Shown: positions 1-10,602 of the stretch, piece after piece
How positions within the stretch are numbered: the stretch's first letter is position 1
How the letters are laid out: every line of letters begins with the position of its first letter
Assembly: GCA_037043015.1 (NCBI GenBank)
Contig: CM073321.1
Location: 28,881,010 to 28,945,009, forward strand
Source: Bryum argenteum
Lineage: Eukaryota; Streptophyta; Bryopsida; Bryales; Bryaceae
DNA length: 64,000 nucleotides
Direction: 5' to 3'
Notes under the pieces: model-generated
The model's database searches: none
What the model was told of the DNA's origin: nothing
What the model saw: only the letters and a program-made list of their open reading frames with translations
Translations under genes and position numbers: made by a program

Positions 1-529
1 GCTCAAAAAGGTGAGGCATGGAAAAGAAGCCTCACTCCTACACCTTGGGCATTGTGGGATGCTCTTGACCATCCCGCAACATTGGGTTGGAAAGAGTCCC
101 GCTTCAAACTAGTCCTCGGGAAAACTAGTGCCGGATTCCGGGAGGATTTCCGGCAAAGTCCCGAATGGGGTGAGAAACAAGAGTAGAAGGGGACTAGTGG
201 GAAGTTGGACAATGGATAAGGGCGGTTAGCTCCGGGGGTGATTAGTAGCACCCTTGGGAGCTTGGACATTTGTGGAAGGCCGCCCCGTGCCACCAAGTGG
301 CATGCCCATATGTTGGTGGGAGTTCCGGGTAATGAGTATCCGGTAATGAGTTATGGAGTCAATGTGGATTGGACACCTTGACTTAGAATGGTGCTAACAT
401 TGTGTGTGTGGGCACATGCAAGTGTTAGCAAAGTCGTGGCCGATTGCTACCAACTAAGTGAGCCGGGATTCCGCTACCAAGTAAGGCTTACTAAAAAAAA
501 AATGAGTTGGAGTAATTAGGGTTGCGACA
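1..529 (+). mobile_element. 3' portion of an LTR (chromovirus-like), cut by window start
   Basis: The block ends in AGGGTTGCGACA, the same terminus carried by the 1.3-kb chromovirus LTRs at 22671 and 35033 in opposite orientation. No primer binding site follows, so it would be a 3' or solo LTR read on the + strand. It lies inside the integrase of the next element, and bases 530-534 (ATAAT) could be one copy of a target duplication whose partner is outside the window. No coding sequence is convincing here. The body does not visibly match the other LTRs, so the subfamily differs. The exact right edge is uncertain because the last bases also fit the interrupted integrase. Confidence 0.45.
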
Positions 530-2985
530 ATAATATACCTCCTTTTTCGAATGGTGACCGGACTGATCGGGCCTATGAAGTCAATGCCCCACTTCTCAAA
601 TGGTACGAGCGGAATGATTGGTGTGAGCGGCCAGTGATTCTTGAAAGAAGGTGTACCCGTACGCTGGCACTGGTCGCAGCAGGATACATACTTCTTGACG
701 TTCCTTACTAACCTCGGCCACCAGTATCCGGCCTCGCGAATCCGGCCAATGGTTGAGACGGCTGCCAGATGTCCCCCGGACGGTCCGGAATGTAGCTCGC
801 GAATCACCGTCTTCCTGTCTTTGCTTTCTACGCATAGCCTCAGCATTTCATTTGCACCCATTTTGAACAATACTCCGTCTATAATGGTGTATGGTGCCAT
901 TTGATGCACGAACACCCTCTTCTCTTCTCTTGTCATTCCGTCCGGGTACTTTTGTTGGGTGAGGAAGTCAATTGTTTGCTAAAATTCGGACTGGTGTTCG
1001 TCGTCTATTCTGTGGACGTTGATCAGTCCGTCCTCCTGCAAGAATTCGTCTGGAAATTCTGCTCTGAGGTCGGAGTTGGCTTCTTTGCCTCGCTGTCTAG
1101 AAAGGAAGTCGGCATTAACGTTGGCCTTGCCGGATTTCACCTTGACCTCGTAGTCGAACTCTTGGAGGAGGAGAATCCACCTTGCAATCCGTCCAGAGAG
1201 ATCCGGCTTGTTCACCAAGTATTTTAACGAGTCATGGTCACTATGAAAAATTACATGGTACCCAAGCAAGTAATGCCGGAATTTCTTGCAAGCATACACT
1301 ACTGCCAAAGCTTCACGCTCTGTAGTAGTATACTTACGCTCGGCCGGACTCATTTGCCGGCTTGCATAGTAGATCGGATACTCCTTTTTGTCGTCTCCGT
1401 CCTGACATAGGATTGCGCCTATACACCAGCCGGATGCATCGAGTGTGACGTGGAATGGTTTGTCCCAATCCGGCGTTGATAGGACGGGTGCTGATGTAAG
1501 CCTGAGCTTGAGCTTTTCGAAAGCGTCCTTCCGCTTGTCCGTCTAGATGAACTCCGTCTCTTTCTTCAGCAGCTCTCTGAGAGGGGTTGCCAGTTGTGCG
1601 TAGCTATGGATGAAACGCCTGTAGTATCCCACGCATCCCAAGAATCCACGTACTTCCTTTACGTTCCTAGGTGCCACCAGCGCAAGTATCGCCCTGACCT
1701 TGTCAATGTCTATCTGGATTCCGTCCTGGCTGACCACATGCCCAAGCAGTAGGCCGGATAGCATACCGAAGAAGCACTTACCCCGATGCAGCTTCAGCCC
1801 TGTCTCTCTGCATCTTTGGAACGTCCTTCGCAGGTAGCTGAGGTGATACGTCCTCGCGCTGAAGACGGCGAAGCCGTTAATGAATACCTCTAGAAAGTGT
1901 CGAAGGAAATCTCTGAAGATGTCCATCATGAGGCGCTGAAATGTCCCTGGTGCATTGCATAGCCCAAAGGGCATGCGATTGAATGCAAACGTCCCCCACT
2001 CCGTCGTGAACGTGGTTTTCAGCTGATCCTCCTTCCGGATTACCACCTGGTTGTATCCCGAGAATCCGTCCAGGAAGCTGTAGTACTCCCGCCCGGCTAC
2101 ATGATCCAAAATGATGTCCGTGAACGGAATCGGAAAGTGATCCTTCTTAGTTGCTGCGTTCAACTTGCGGAAGTCCTAGCACACCCGGATTTTGACCTTT
2201 CCGTCCGCTCCGAGCTTCTTTGGTACCACGACAATTGGAGACACCCACTCCGGGTTATCAACCGGATAAATGAAACCGGCGTCAAGGAGTTTGTCAATCT
2301 CGTCCTTCACCATGAGTGAGTACTTTGGGTTCAGCCGGTACTGCCTCTGCCTAACCGGAGTGGCTCCGTCCTCGAGATCTATTCTGAGCTCCCCCAGCCA
2401 GGCCGGAATACCCCTGAGGTCGGATGGCGCTCAAGCGAACACGTCCTGGAATTCCCTCAATGTCGTTACATACGCAGCTCTTTCTTCTTCTGTCATTGAC
2501 TTGCCCAAAAAGAAGAACTTCCCTTTGATCACCTCCGTCTTCTCATAGTCATTTGGGTTAACAATGGACTTCACCTTATCCACTGCTGCTTCCTCGGGAT
2601 CTAGAAGTAGGTCGGACCATTTCCGTCCTACCTTGCCGATGCTTAACCCGATTGGTGGAAGAAGGTCGTCCGAGATTTGCTGCCGCACCCATTTTGTTGT
2701 CAACTCCACGCTTGCTTCTCCCAGGGAACTGTCCTCCGCTGATTGATACACTGCTTCTGCCGTGTTGACTTCTTCCTCATTTACGAACGGGTACGGAAAC
2801 TTGAGGTCATCTTCTGTCAGCCTGTCAATTGGGCTGACAAAGTAACTGAACACCTTAGCGTCCTCCTACTCCGTCACTGACTAGTCTATTGTGTATCCGT
2901 CCGAGCTAGCCGTCTCTCCCATATTGGAAACCGTCTCCCAAGGTACTCGTACGGACGGCTTGCCAATGACGAACTCGCGTGCTCC
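530..2985 (-). pseudogene. Ty3/gypsy pol: RT, RNase H and N-terminal integrase, with in-frame stops
   Basis: One reading frame runs through the interval. RT spans about 2430-1560 ([20 protein letters not shown]). The catalytic box that should read YxDD reads FINGF, so both aspartates are lost. RNase H follows at about 1480-1080 (TLDAS, then TEREALAVVYACKKF and SDHDSLKYL). Integrase follows at about 936-530, with an H2C2 zinc finger (H..H, then CCDQC) and the first catalytic Asp in GIDFIGPI; the rest of the core is gone. Stops interrupt the frame at 2881-2883, 2866-2868, 2431-2433, 2176-2178, 1543-1545 and 979-981, but no frameshift is needed. The family function is reverse transcription and integration; this copy cannot do either. 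Confidence 0.85.
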
Positions 2986-3846
2986 CTAATCGACAAGTGC
3001 TTTGGACAAGTACAACCACGGCCTTCCTAACAGCATGGGGAATGGTTGTCCAATGCCGACTCGTATGATGACGAAGTTGAGCAAGTATGTGAACTTGCTG
3101 ATTCGGACGGGTACGAGTGATAGCCGTCCTACCGGGATGACTCTCGTCTGATCGGCCATTCTAAGTACCTGCTTGGTCGGCTTGAAATTCATGAATCCGA
3201 GTTCGTGTGCTGTGTCCTCCAGCATGATGTTAACTCCCGACCCTCCATCTACTGGTACTTTCTTGATCATGCAGCCCTCCACCTCTACTCCAATTTCTGG
3301 GGCTCCATGATCCTCCGTCCCCGTGTAGTTTACGGTCGCCACGGCCGGAAGCTTGATTCTGCGTTGACGCTTCTTCGTCCATGCGTCCTTGAGCAGCTTC
3401 TGATAATTAATATTATCATGCAGCAATTGTCCAAAGGTTATGTTCGCCATCTGATTCTTAATGTCCTGAACTATGTCGTATTCGTCTACCTTCAAACGAG
3501 GACTAATCACGATGGGGACGTCATTGAACTTCACTGTCCGGCCTGCAGATTCCGTCCTTGGGTTGCCGTCCTTCTCCTCTGAGTCGGCGATGTCTCCTAA
3601 CGAGTCTCGAATCTCTGCACTAATATCTACGTCTAATGCACTTGCATCGACCCCCTTTTCAAAGGTGGCCGCACTCCCAACTACTAGAATGGGTGGAGTA
3701 TCAGAATCCGTCCCATGGCTACTGTCTCTACTGGATCTTCTCTTACTCCTTCTATTTTTCCTACAACTCTGACGTGACTCTTTCTGCGTGGAGCTGCGGG
3801 TTGCGACTCTGAATACGTCCTCTCCGTCTGCCTGCTCCACAGCCAA
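2986..3846 (-). pseudogene. Ty3/gypsy protease region with preceding linker
   Basis: The 286-residue stretch ends in a retropepsin-like core. DGGSGVNIM, at about residues 199-207, is the active-site loop in the form common in plant Ty3/gypsy elements, followed by a strand-rich segment ending in MLLGRPWL. The N-terminal half is polar linker rich in Ser, Arg and Asp. It is in the same frame as gag upstream and pol downstream, separated by TAA at 3850-3852 and TAG at 2986-2988. The family role is maturation of Gag-Pol in the virus-like particle. Confidence 0.75.
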
Positions 3847-3849
3847 ACA

Positions 3850-5292
3850 TTATTTATCCGGCCTTTTCGTCCCGGCCGTATGTGCGTAGTTGAGGCCGGT
3901 CTGTTCTCTTGGTAAGATCTGCACGTGTTTGACCGGCGCTTTCTGAACTTCCGGTTCCGGGCAGTCTTTCGCTACGTGTCCCCACTTCCCACAATTTTGA
4001 CAAGGCAGTGGTAACGGAGCACCTCCTCCCATTTCCTTCTTCCATGGGCAATTATTTGCATAATGTTCTCCACTGCCACAAAGGAAACAGAATCCGACCT
4101 GCGTCCATGGTCCAGTGTACGTGCTTGGAGTTGCTTGCCCGGCAGGCGTCCTGGGCACTGTAGCCGGCCTTGCTTGAGGTTTGCCTCTGCCCTACGATTG
4201 CTGAATCTGGTAAACCAGCTCGTCCATCTCAGCCGACTCTTCGTCTTGCCATACTTCCTCCTCCGTTACGTATCGGACGTTCTTGACATGTTTTGGGCAC
4301 TCTGTTGCAAAATGCCCCTGCCCACCCCATAATACGCAAAAGACATTTGCTCTGGAGACCGGAATCATCTTCCTTGGTTTCCGCTCCTCTGCAAGATTAA
4401 CTCTGATGGCTTCAAGAGTTTCCTGGATGCCTTTTAACGCCTTCTTCGATTCGTCATCTTCCTTCTTAACCTTTGATGCAAGCCGTGCACTACGATCTCG
4501 TTCCAACCTGAGATCTTTGCACTTGTGCGGCCGTCTTGACAATTCCGGCCGCCTCTCTGGAGAAGAGGATTCCGGATCTGAGTCAAATCCGGATCCGGCC
4601 TCGCTGTCGCTATCCGGCTCCGACTCATCCGAACTTCTATGCAGTCTTCCTCTGCGTCGCGCGGCCTCCTTTTCATTCTTCTTTTCAGCTTTGAGGACGA
4701 ATGTTCGTAGATTCACAGAATTTTCATAATTCTGAGCGGACTCCATTGCTTCGCGTAGTGTGGCCGGTCTGGTTTGACGGATTTGGAATCCCATTTCTTC
4801 CGGCAATCCGGCCACATACCAAGCAATCTGGATTTTTGGGGCAACGTTGTCCGTTAACTTCTGGATCACTCGCTGGCCGTACTTCCGGACAGTCTCATCC
4901 GACCTGAGGTAGATCTTGCTGAGCTGCCCCAAAGCACGGTCTTCTCCTCCGGCCTCCCTAAAAGTTCGTAAGAACAAAACTAAACAACCTCTGAACTGTT
5001 TGTATTTGAGCCGGTTGTGGGGCGCCATCTTGACCGCTTCTGGTTCCGGTTCCCTCCTTCCCGCCTGTTCGGAATCCGGAACCAAGAAGGTTACTTCCGG
5101 CGTTGACTCTTCTACTCTTGTGTTCGCCGTCCTTCCGTCCAAGGATACGTACACAATACCTCCTTCTTCCCGTGAACTGGATGTCGCGTTCGTACGTAGG
5201 ACGGCTGCTGGAGTACTCGTACCTTCCGACCTCCTAGCACCAATCCGGATAGACCTCCTTACGTCCTGCACCTCTTGTGCCTTCTGACTCAT
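3850..5292 (-). pseudogene. Ty3/gypsy gag with three zinc knuckles, one in-frame TAG
   Basis: The ATG at 5292 opens a 366-residue stretch with a retrotransposon gag domain at about residues 95-200 (YKQFRG, LRTFREAGGEDRALGQL, YVAGLPEE). An acidic and basic linker follows, then a knuckle-like CVLWGGQGHFATEC. After TAG at 4192-4194 the same frame gives two more CCHC knuckles, CFLCGSGEHYANNC and CQNCGKWGHVAKDC, before TAA at 3850-3852. The product would be capsid and nucleocapsid of a virus-like particle. The start lies about 170 bp inside the putative primer binding site, a normal leader distance. Confidence 0.8.
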
Positions 5293-5463
5293 AAAGAAGT
5301 GACTAGGTAACTCTCTAGTACTTCATTCACAACAATAGAAATCGATCTGCACTTGCAGCTTCTGTATCTACATAGAACTATTCTCACAAGTAGGCCGGAT
5401 AAAGAATACGTGCTATCCGAATCCGTCCTTCCGTACTAACACTACCACTCAGTCAGCTGTTAG

Positions 5464-5482
5464 AATCCTCGCAGCGGCGTCA
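5464..5482 (-). other. Putative degenerate primer binding site (tRNA-Asp-like)
   Basis: On the minus strand GACGCCGCTGCGAGGATT lies just downstream of a possible LTR end (CATCCGACA) and upstream of gag. It resembles the tRNA-Asp complementary site TGGCGCCGTTGCC known from Athila/Tat elements, with several mismatches. If right, everything to its right belongs to the 5' LTR. Recognition is by memory of the motif, not alignment. Confidence 0.45.
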
Positions 5483-6494
5483 AAATTTTACATGTCGGAT
5501 GCCATGTATTCACTTTATCTTCCCTTACACGTTTATTGGTGTAAAACCCGTGTTCAGGTGACTCGTGTATCGTTCTAGGGATTCTGTGAAGTGACCAAGA
5601 CAAGTAGTGCTAAAACAACCAAACCTCCAAAAGTTTCTAGTCCCAACTTATGTTTTAGCCTTGCATGGCAAGGGTATCCCTTTGCAAGAGGGGATGCACA
5701 AAAACTCTTTCCCTTATGTTTACCGTGGCGGAAACTTCCACACTTAGACTCTTCTCACACATACACACACTAAGGCACACATTACGTCCTCACAACTAAT
5801 CCGTCCTATCCGTCCGAACTAGCACGTCACGCAGGCCGTCCTGGTTACCCTATCACCCTTACTACAATGACAGACTCCAAGAGCTCCGAATCCGGCTAGA
5901 AGACGTCTACACGTATTCTAGTCACGTACTGTGCTTGATCCGTCCTCTGAGACTACAGAGGAACCCAAGTCTGTGGCAGCCGGAGGTCGGATTGGAATCC
6001 GTCCTCACACACTCTACTCCTAGACCCTCCCAGACCGTAAAGTATTCACTACAGCAGTTTTCCTCTCTCAGACACCTAGACCAATTGAAGACACAAGGCA
6101 CTCAAGAATACGCCCAACCCGACCTCAATTTCACTGAAGCGATCTAACAAAGAATCCGGATTCCTAACTCCCAACTCATAACCCAACACAGTAGATCCGA
6201 CTTTCCAAGCACTCAACTGAAAAGGAGACAGGGAAATGATCACACCGAATATGCGCATAAGAAGGTTCGATTAACACTCAAGCAAGGAATGGTATAGGTG
6301 GCCAAACTACTACCTATAAGTACTTCTAAGTCAACGACTTAGAAACCTAACTGGATTGCGGAGCCGGCCTACAAGGCCTACTCCTCAAAAAGCGGCACGC
6401 ATTCCCAAAAAGAAGATACTATACTGGCCTAGGCCGGATCCCAATCCGACCTCCTAACCTTGGCCGTCCTCTGACTGCCGACCTCTAATACGTC
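5483..6494 (-). other. Noncoding stretch between upstream ORF and primer site (putative U5/LTR)
   Basis: About 1 kb without a convincing ORF. It carries several CCGTCC words like the rest of the element, for example around 5800-5840 and 6000. If the primer site is real this is the 3' part of the 5' LTR. I see no other feature in it. Confidence 0.4.
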
Positions 6495-7759
6495 CTACCT
6501 CCTCCTCCGCGAACTAACCCCGTGCTTCGGCCGCTTCAGTGGCGTGGCTGCGATACGTCCTACCTTGACCCTCTTGCCCGCATCCGTTATCATGTATTTG
6601 TACTTGCTGGAGTTTGTTTCGTTCCCGCTCTTCAGCTCTTCTTCTTCGGAGTGCTCGAGGCAGATGTCGTGAAGCTTCTCGGCTCCAGGAGACTTCTCGT
6701 ATTCCTCGGCCGTAAGCTTCCTCTTCGCGGTACGAGTGTTCTTGGCCGGAGAATCTGCTGGGATGGGTGCGTCTCCCTCCGTCTTCACCTTAGATTTGCC
6801 CTTCGTGTCGGTCGGACTGGAGGGTCCAGCATCCGTCCTCTCCATCTTAATCAGATCCGGCCTCGGAGTCTTGGCCGGGGTAGAAGTGAAGGCCGGCATT
6901 ACTACCTCCTTCATCTGCTCCCGGACGACGTCGAGCAACACCTTGACCTCAGCGTTGCTCTTCTCGACCTTGGTGGCGTACGTCTTCGCTGCCAAGAGGA
7001 ACTTCCGGAAAGTTTCCGCCTTGAACACCTCTGATTCCAGGATTTCGGCCTCGTACAGGTTGGCCTTCTGAAGTACGTCGGCCGAGGTCTCGCAGATCTC
7101 GACAAGCTTCACGACCTGCTCGTTCGCCGTGATTACGGCCTGCCGTCCGACCAGGAGTTCTTCCTCCCTTCTTCTAACCGTCTCCCGAAGACGTCTGTTC
7201 TCCAGGATGAGCTTCGTCACTTGCTTTTCTATCTGCCGGAACTGCTCCTCGTCCGGCTTGGAGTCCCACTTCTGCTTCACCTCCAGCAATGTCTGCACTC
7301 TAAACTCTTTGCATAGTTGCGCCAGTAGATTCTGGTAGAAGAAGTACTGGCACTTGGCTTCCGTAAAGTGGTGCCATGCTCGCCTCATGGGATCCGCATG
7401 GTTGGCGGAAGGACTGGAAGGTGGGGGAAGTCTGGGGTCGTTCGGATTCATGGGATTCTCCCAGTCGACCGTAACTTCCCCTTCATCCACAGGCCTCGAA
7501 GGCTGTCCTCGCTCGGTCTGAGTTCCGGCCTCGGTCGGGTTTGTAGGAGGAGACGGGGAGAGAAGAATTATTACCTCTGGACCCGTCCGCGGTCGGGTTG
7601 CCTCTTGAGCCGGCTCTTGTGGCGCCTCCGGTTGGACGTCCCCGTCGTCTGATCCAACCTCGTCCTCCTCATCGTCAGAGTATACGGCCTTGCTGTCCGC
7701 GCTCTCCTCCGATTCGAACACTCCGTTGTTCTGAGATGACAGCGCGATCTCGTAGTTCG
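6495..7759 (-). pseudogene. Upstream ORF, C-terminal part: acidic, coiled-coil, basic tail; unknown function
   Basis: About 420 residues continue from the copia insertion point. In order: an acidic Ser/Asp/Glu-rich stretch (YSDDEEDEVGSDD), a Pro-rich segment, a long helical coiled-coil-like region at roughly residues 130-285 (EEQFRQIEKQVTKLI, ENRRLRETVRRREEEL), and a Lys/Arg-rich tail ending SRRRR that could be a nuclear localisation signal. I recognise no enzyme or gag motif. The ORF sits upstream of gag in the same orientation; Ogre/Tat elements have an extra ORF in a comparable place, but after their primer site. A family A copia element separates this part from its N terminus. A 235-bp copy of its start recurs at 20276-20510. 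It could also be a captured host gene. Confidence 0.6.
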
Positions 7760-7764
7760 ACTCC

Positions 7765-8009
7765 TGTTGAGAAACATGTACCTATTAGAGTAGATAGTGT
7801 ACATGGAGGCATAGGAGTAGAACTATGCACTAAGTTAGTTCATAGACTCCATTAGGTGTTGCTTGTAGTCAAAGGCAGCCCATAGTGGTGAGTGTTCCCA
7901 CATGGTTAGGAGATAGGTAGAGGAGGCTTCCTCCTACTTGTATTCAGCCCTTGCATGGCTGAAGTTATCCAATACCATCTAACTAAAGTCTTTCCCTTCA
8001 ATCTCAATA
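7765..8009 (+). repeat. Left LTR, family A
   Basis: 245 bp, TGTTGAG to CTCAATA, preceded by TSD ACTCC. No primer site follows: the integrase-derived inverted block begins directly at 8010. Confidence 0.9.
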
Positions 8010-8957
8010 GTCCAGCCCCTTCACAATGTGTTGAAGGCCCTTCAAGCTCTTCAAATTCAAGTGCCCAAGCCTCCTATGCCACATCTCCACAAGCTCTTCA
8101 TGGGCTGATCCTTGAGCCACACAAGCAAATGAACTCCCATTCACCTTGGTGAATTTGAGTAGATACAGTTTGCCCTCACGAGGGGCTGATGCAATCAAAA
8201 GCCCACTTGGTGACCTCACAACACACCCCACATTGTTGAATTGCACCTTCAAACCTTCCAAAGCCAATTTGCTTACCGAAAGCAAGTTGGCATGCAACTT
8301 GGGCACATGGAGCACCTCACGGATTGTGATCCTCTTGGCCTGGCCCTTGTCTTGCACCTCCACATGCACCTCCCCTATGCCAAGTGCCTCCACCATGCCA
8401 TTGTCTCCCATGTAAATCTTCTTTCCCGTAGTGGATTGATAGGTGTGGAAGGCATCTCGATGGCTGGTCATGTGTTGTGTGGCGCCGGAATCCACAATCC
8501 AAGTAAACATGTCCGCCCTCTCTCCTCCTCCATGTGTAGAAAAGGCGAAATCATCTTCATCCTCCACTTTGGAGGCTTGATGTGCACTCTCCTTGCCTTG
8601 GGCTTCGCTGGCCCTACAAAACCGAGCAATGTGGCCTAGTTTGCCACACTTGAAGCATGTTCTTGTCTCCTTCCAATTCTTGATGTTGCCTCCATTTGCA
8701 AATTTTGATACAAGCGCTGATCCATCTCCTTGGAACTCATTCTCCTCGCGCTTGGTGACCTCATGCATCAAACGGGCTGTAACAAACTCCAAGGTCAGCT
8801 CATTCGTTGGCCTTCTCTCCAAAGCAGTGATGAGGAACTCAAATGATGGTGGCAAGCTCTCCAACAATGTCATGACCACATCTCCTTCCGTCCCGGGTGC
8901 CTCCAAGGCAGCCAACTCATGCGCCAATGCCTTAATCTTGTTCACATGATCTAACAA
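8010..8957 (-). pseudogene. Inverted family A gag-protease-preintegrase block
   Basis: Read on the minus strand it encodes the part of the family A polyprotein from LLDHVNKIKAL of gag to HIVKGLD before integrase, about residues 127-440 of the intact copy at 14791. It includes the zinc knuckle CFKCGKLGHIARFC and the protease site DSGATQHM. It is open throughout. The same roughly 24 bp of integrase coding sequence occurs at both ends of the block in opposite orientations (8010-8033 and about 8957-8981), as expected of a fold-back or strand switch. Confidence 0.85.
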
Positions 8958-10220
8958 CACATTGTGAAGGGGCTGGACCTCTCTTCTTGCAAGCACGATT
9001 GGAGTTCCTTGGCTTGCAAGGGGTGCATTGAGGGCAAGCAAGCAAGGCAGCCCTTCCCCAAGGATGGAGCAACAAGGGCCACCAGGAAGTTGGAGTTGGT
9101 GCATTCGGATGTGTGCGGGCCAATGAAGACCACTTCCATTGGAGGAGCAAGGTATTTTGTCACCTTTATAGATGATTTCTCACGCAAGATATGGGTGTAT
9201 ATGCTGAAGTGCAAGAGTGAGGTGTTTGGGCGTTTTGAGACTTGGAAGGCGCTTGTGGAGGCGCAATCTGATTGCAAGGTGAAGGTGCTGCGGTCGGATA
9301 ATGGAGGGGAGTATGTCTCCAAGGCTTTTGAGAACTTCCTCAAAGCCCATGGCATTGAGCACCACACATCAGCCCCCTACACGCCTCAACAGAATGGTGT
9401 TGCGGAGCGTGCAAACCGCACCATTGTGGAGATGGCAAGGGCCATGATTCATGGCCAAGGGCTGAAGTATGAGCTATGGGGTGAGGCCGTGAGCAATGCG
9501 GTGTATACAAGGAACCGCTGCCCCACTCAAGCATTGGCGAGTATGACACCTCAAGAGGCATGGAGTGGGGTAAGGCCCCATGTGTCCCATATGCGTGTTT
9601 TTGGTTGCATTGCCTACGCGTTGGTTCCAATTGCCAAGAGGACCAAGTTGGATGCCAAGGGCATCAAATGTCTTTTTCTTGGGTATTGTGAGGGAACCAA
9701 GGTCTATAGGCTGATGCGTGTGGACACCAAGGCCATCATCAAGTGTAGAGATGTAACGTTCTTGGAAGACGGAGGAGCTGATTTGAAGTGCTTGGAGGTG
9801 AGCCCAAGTGGGAGAAGTGGAGGACCAGCCCAAAGTGTGGGCTCAACTCCAAGAGTTGACATTGAAGAAGTGGGACATGATGATGACGAAGATTTGGAGG
9901 AGCCCAAGGAAGAGGTGGTGTTACCGCAGCGGAAGGAGACATCAACTACTTGCTCACCAAAGGAGCAAGAAAAGGGCCAGCCCATGGAGGGGCCACGGGA
10001 TCAGCCCTTAGAGGAGCCAAGATATCCCACAAGGACTCGCAAGCCACTTGGGGATTGGTGGATGAACCATATTCTTCCTCCTCCACATGAAGATCAAGCA
10101 AATGTGGCATTTCTTGGAGACCCATCGATAATTAGAGAGGTGTCGAATTGTAGAGATGCAAGCAAGTGGGAGGTAGCTATGAATGCTGATGTGCTAACCA
10201 AGGCCCTTGGAAAGTCTTGA
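8958..10220 (+). pseudogene. Family A integrase, fused to the end of RNase H by deletion
   Basis: The sense frame starts in the integrase zinc-finger region (CKGCIEGKQ) and keeps the whole core: HSD in VHSDVCGP, SDNGG, and the Glu in NGVAERANRT with D(35)E spacing. The acidic linker and DWWMNHILPPP box follow. After KWEVAM the frame jumps to ADVLTKALGKS and stops at 10218. About 1.4 kb of RT and RNase H is missing; GCTATG is found on both sides of the deletion in the intact copy. Integrase could still be intact, but there is no start or Gag context on this strand. Confidence 0.85.
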
Positions 10221-10272
10221 ACTTGATTGAGAAGATGGGCCTTGTTGCCTTTGCCCACTAGCAAAGTGGGAG

Positions 10273-10517
10273 TGTTGAGAAACATGTACCTATTAGAGTA
10301 GATAGTGTATATGGAGGCATAGGAGTAGAACTATGCAATAAGTTAGTTCATAGACTCCATTAGGTGTTGCTTGTAGTCAAAGGCAGCCCATAGTGGTGAG
10401 TTATCCCACATGGTTAGGAGATAGGTAGAGGAGGCTTCCTCCTACTTGTATTCAGCCCTTGCATGGCTGAAGTTATCCAATACCATCTAAGTAAAGTCTT
10501 TACCTTCAATCTCAATA
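10273..10517 (+). repeat. Right LTR, family A
   Basis: 245 bp, preceded by the polypurine tract GCAAAGTGGGAG and followed by TSD ACTCC at 10518-10522. Confidence 0.9.
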
Positions 10518-10529
10518 ACTCCTCCTCCT

Positions 10530-10602
10530 CTGTCTGCACCTCCTCTTTTTTGTACAGATGGTAAAAGAAAGGAGTGATTGGGCTGGGACGGGTTTTACCT
10601 AC
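10530..10602 (-). other. Possible 73-bp intron in the upstream ORF
   Basis: The frame of the N-terminal part hits TAA just inside a GTAGGTAAAA donor-like site at 10602. A polypyrimidine tract and TGCAGACAG end at 10530. Removing this stretch joins the two parts in frame. Inference only; no transcript evidence. Confidence 0.3.

Larger units (their letters stand above)
7765..10517 (+). mobile_element. Rearranged family A copia element, RT-less, with TSD
   Basis: Two 245-bp LTRs (7765-8009 and 10273-10517), beginning TGTTGAGAAACATG and ending CTCAATA, flank 2263 bp. The 5-bp duplication ACTCC lies at 7760-7764 and 10518-10522, so the rearranged form itself integrated. The interior lacks leader, primer site and the start of gag. 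It begins with an inverted gag-protease block, continues with a sense integrase, and jumps from the integrase-RT linker to the last residues of RNase H. Confidence 0.9.

Noticed and set aside
3..296. 97-codon minus-strand ORF in the first LTR
   Set aside because: Lies inside LTR sequence, no motif and no conservation seen.
530..5292. TAG read as a sense codon (recoded genetic code) to explain the stops in one frame
   Set aside because: At recognisable positions the expected residue is Trp, not Gln, one stop is TGA, and the intact copia ORF ends normally at TAA while another ends at TAG.
5591..5773. 60-codon + strand ORF in the gypsy noncoding stretch
   Set aside because: Short, no motif, wrong strand for the element.
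9340..9630. Long antisense frames opposite copia integrase, RT and gag, recurring at every copy (for example 96-164 codons)
   Set aside because: They recur because the sense coding sequence is conserved and codon-biased; they have no domain content and vary with the sense frame.
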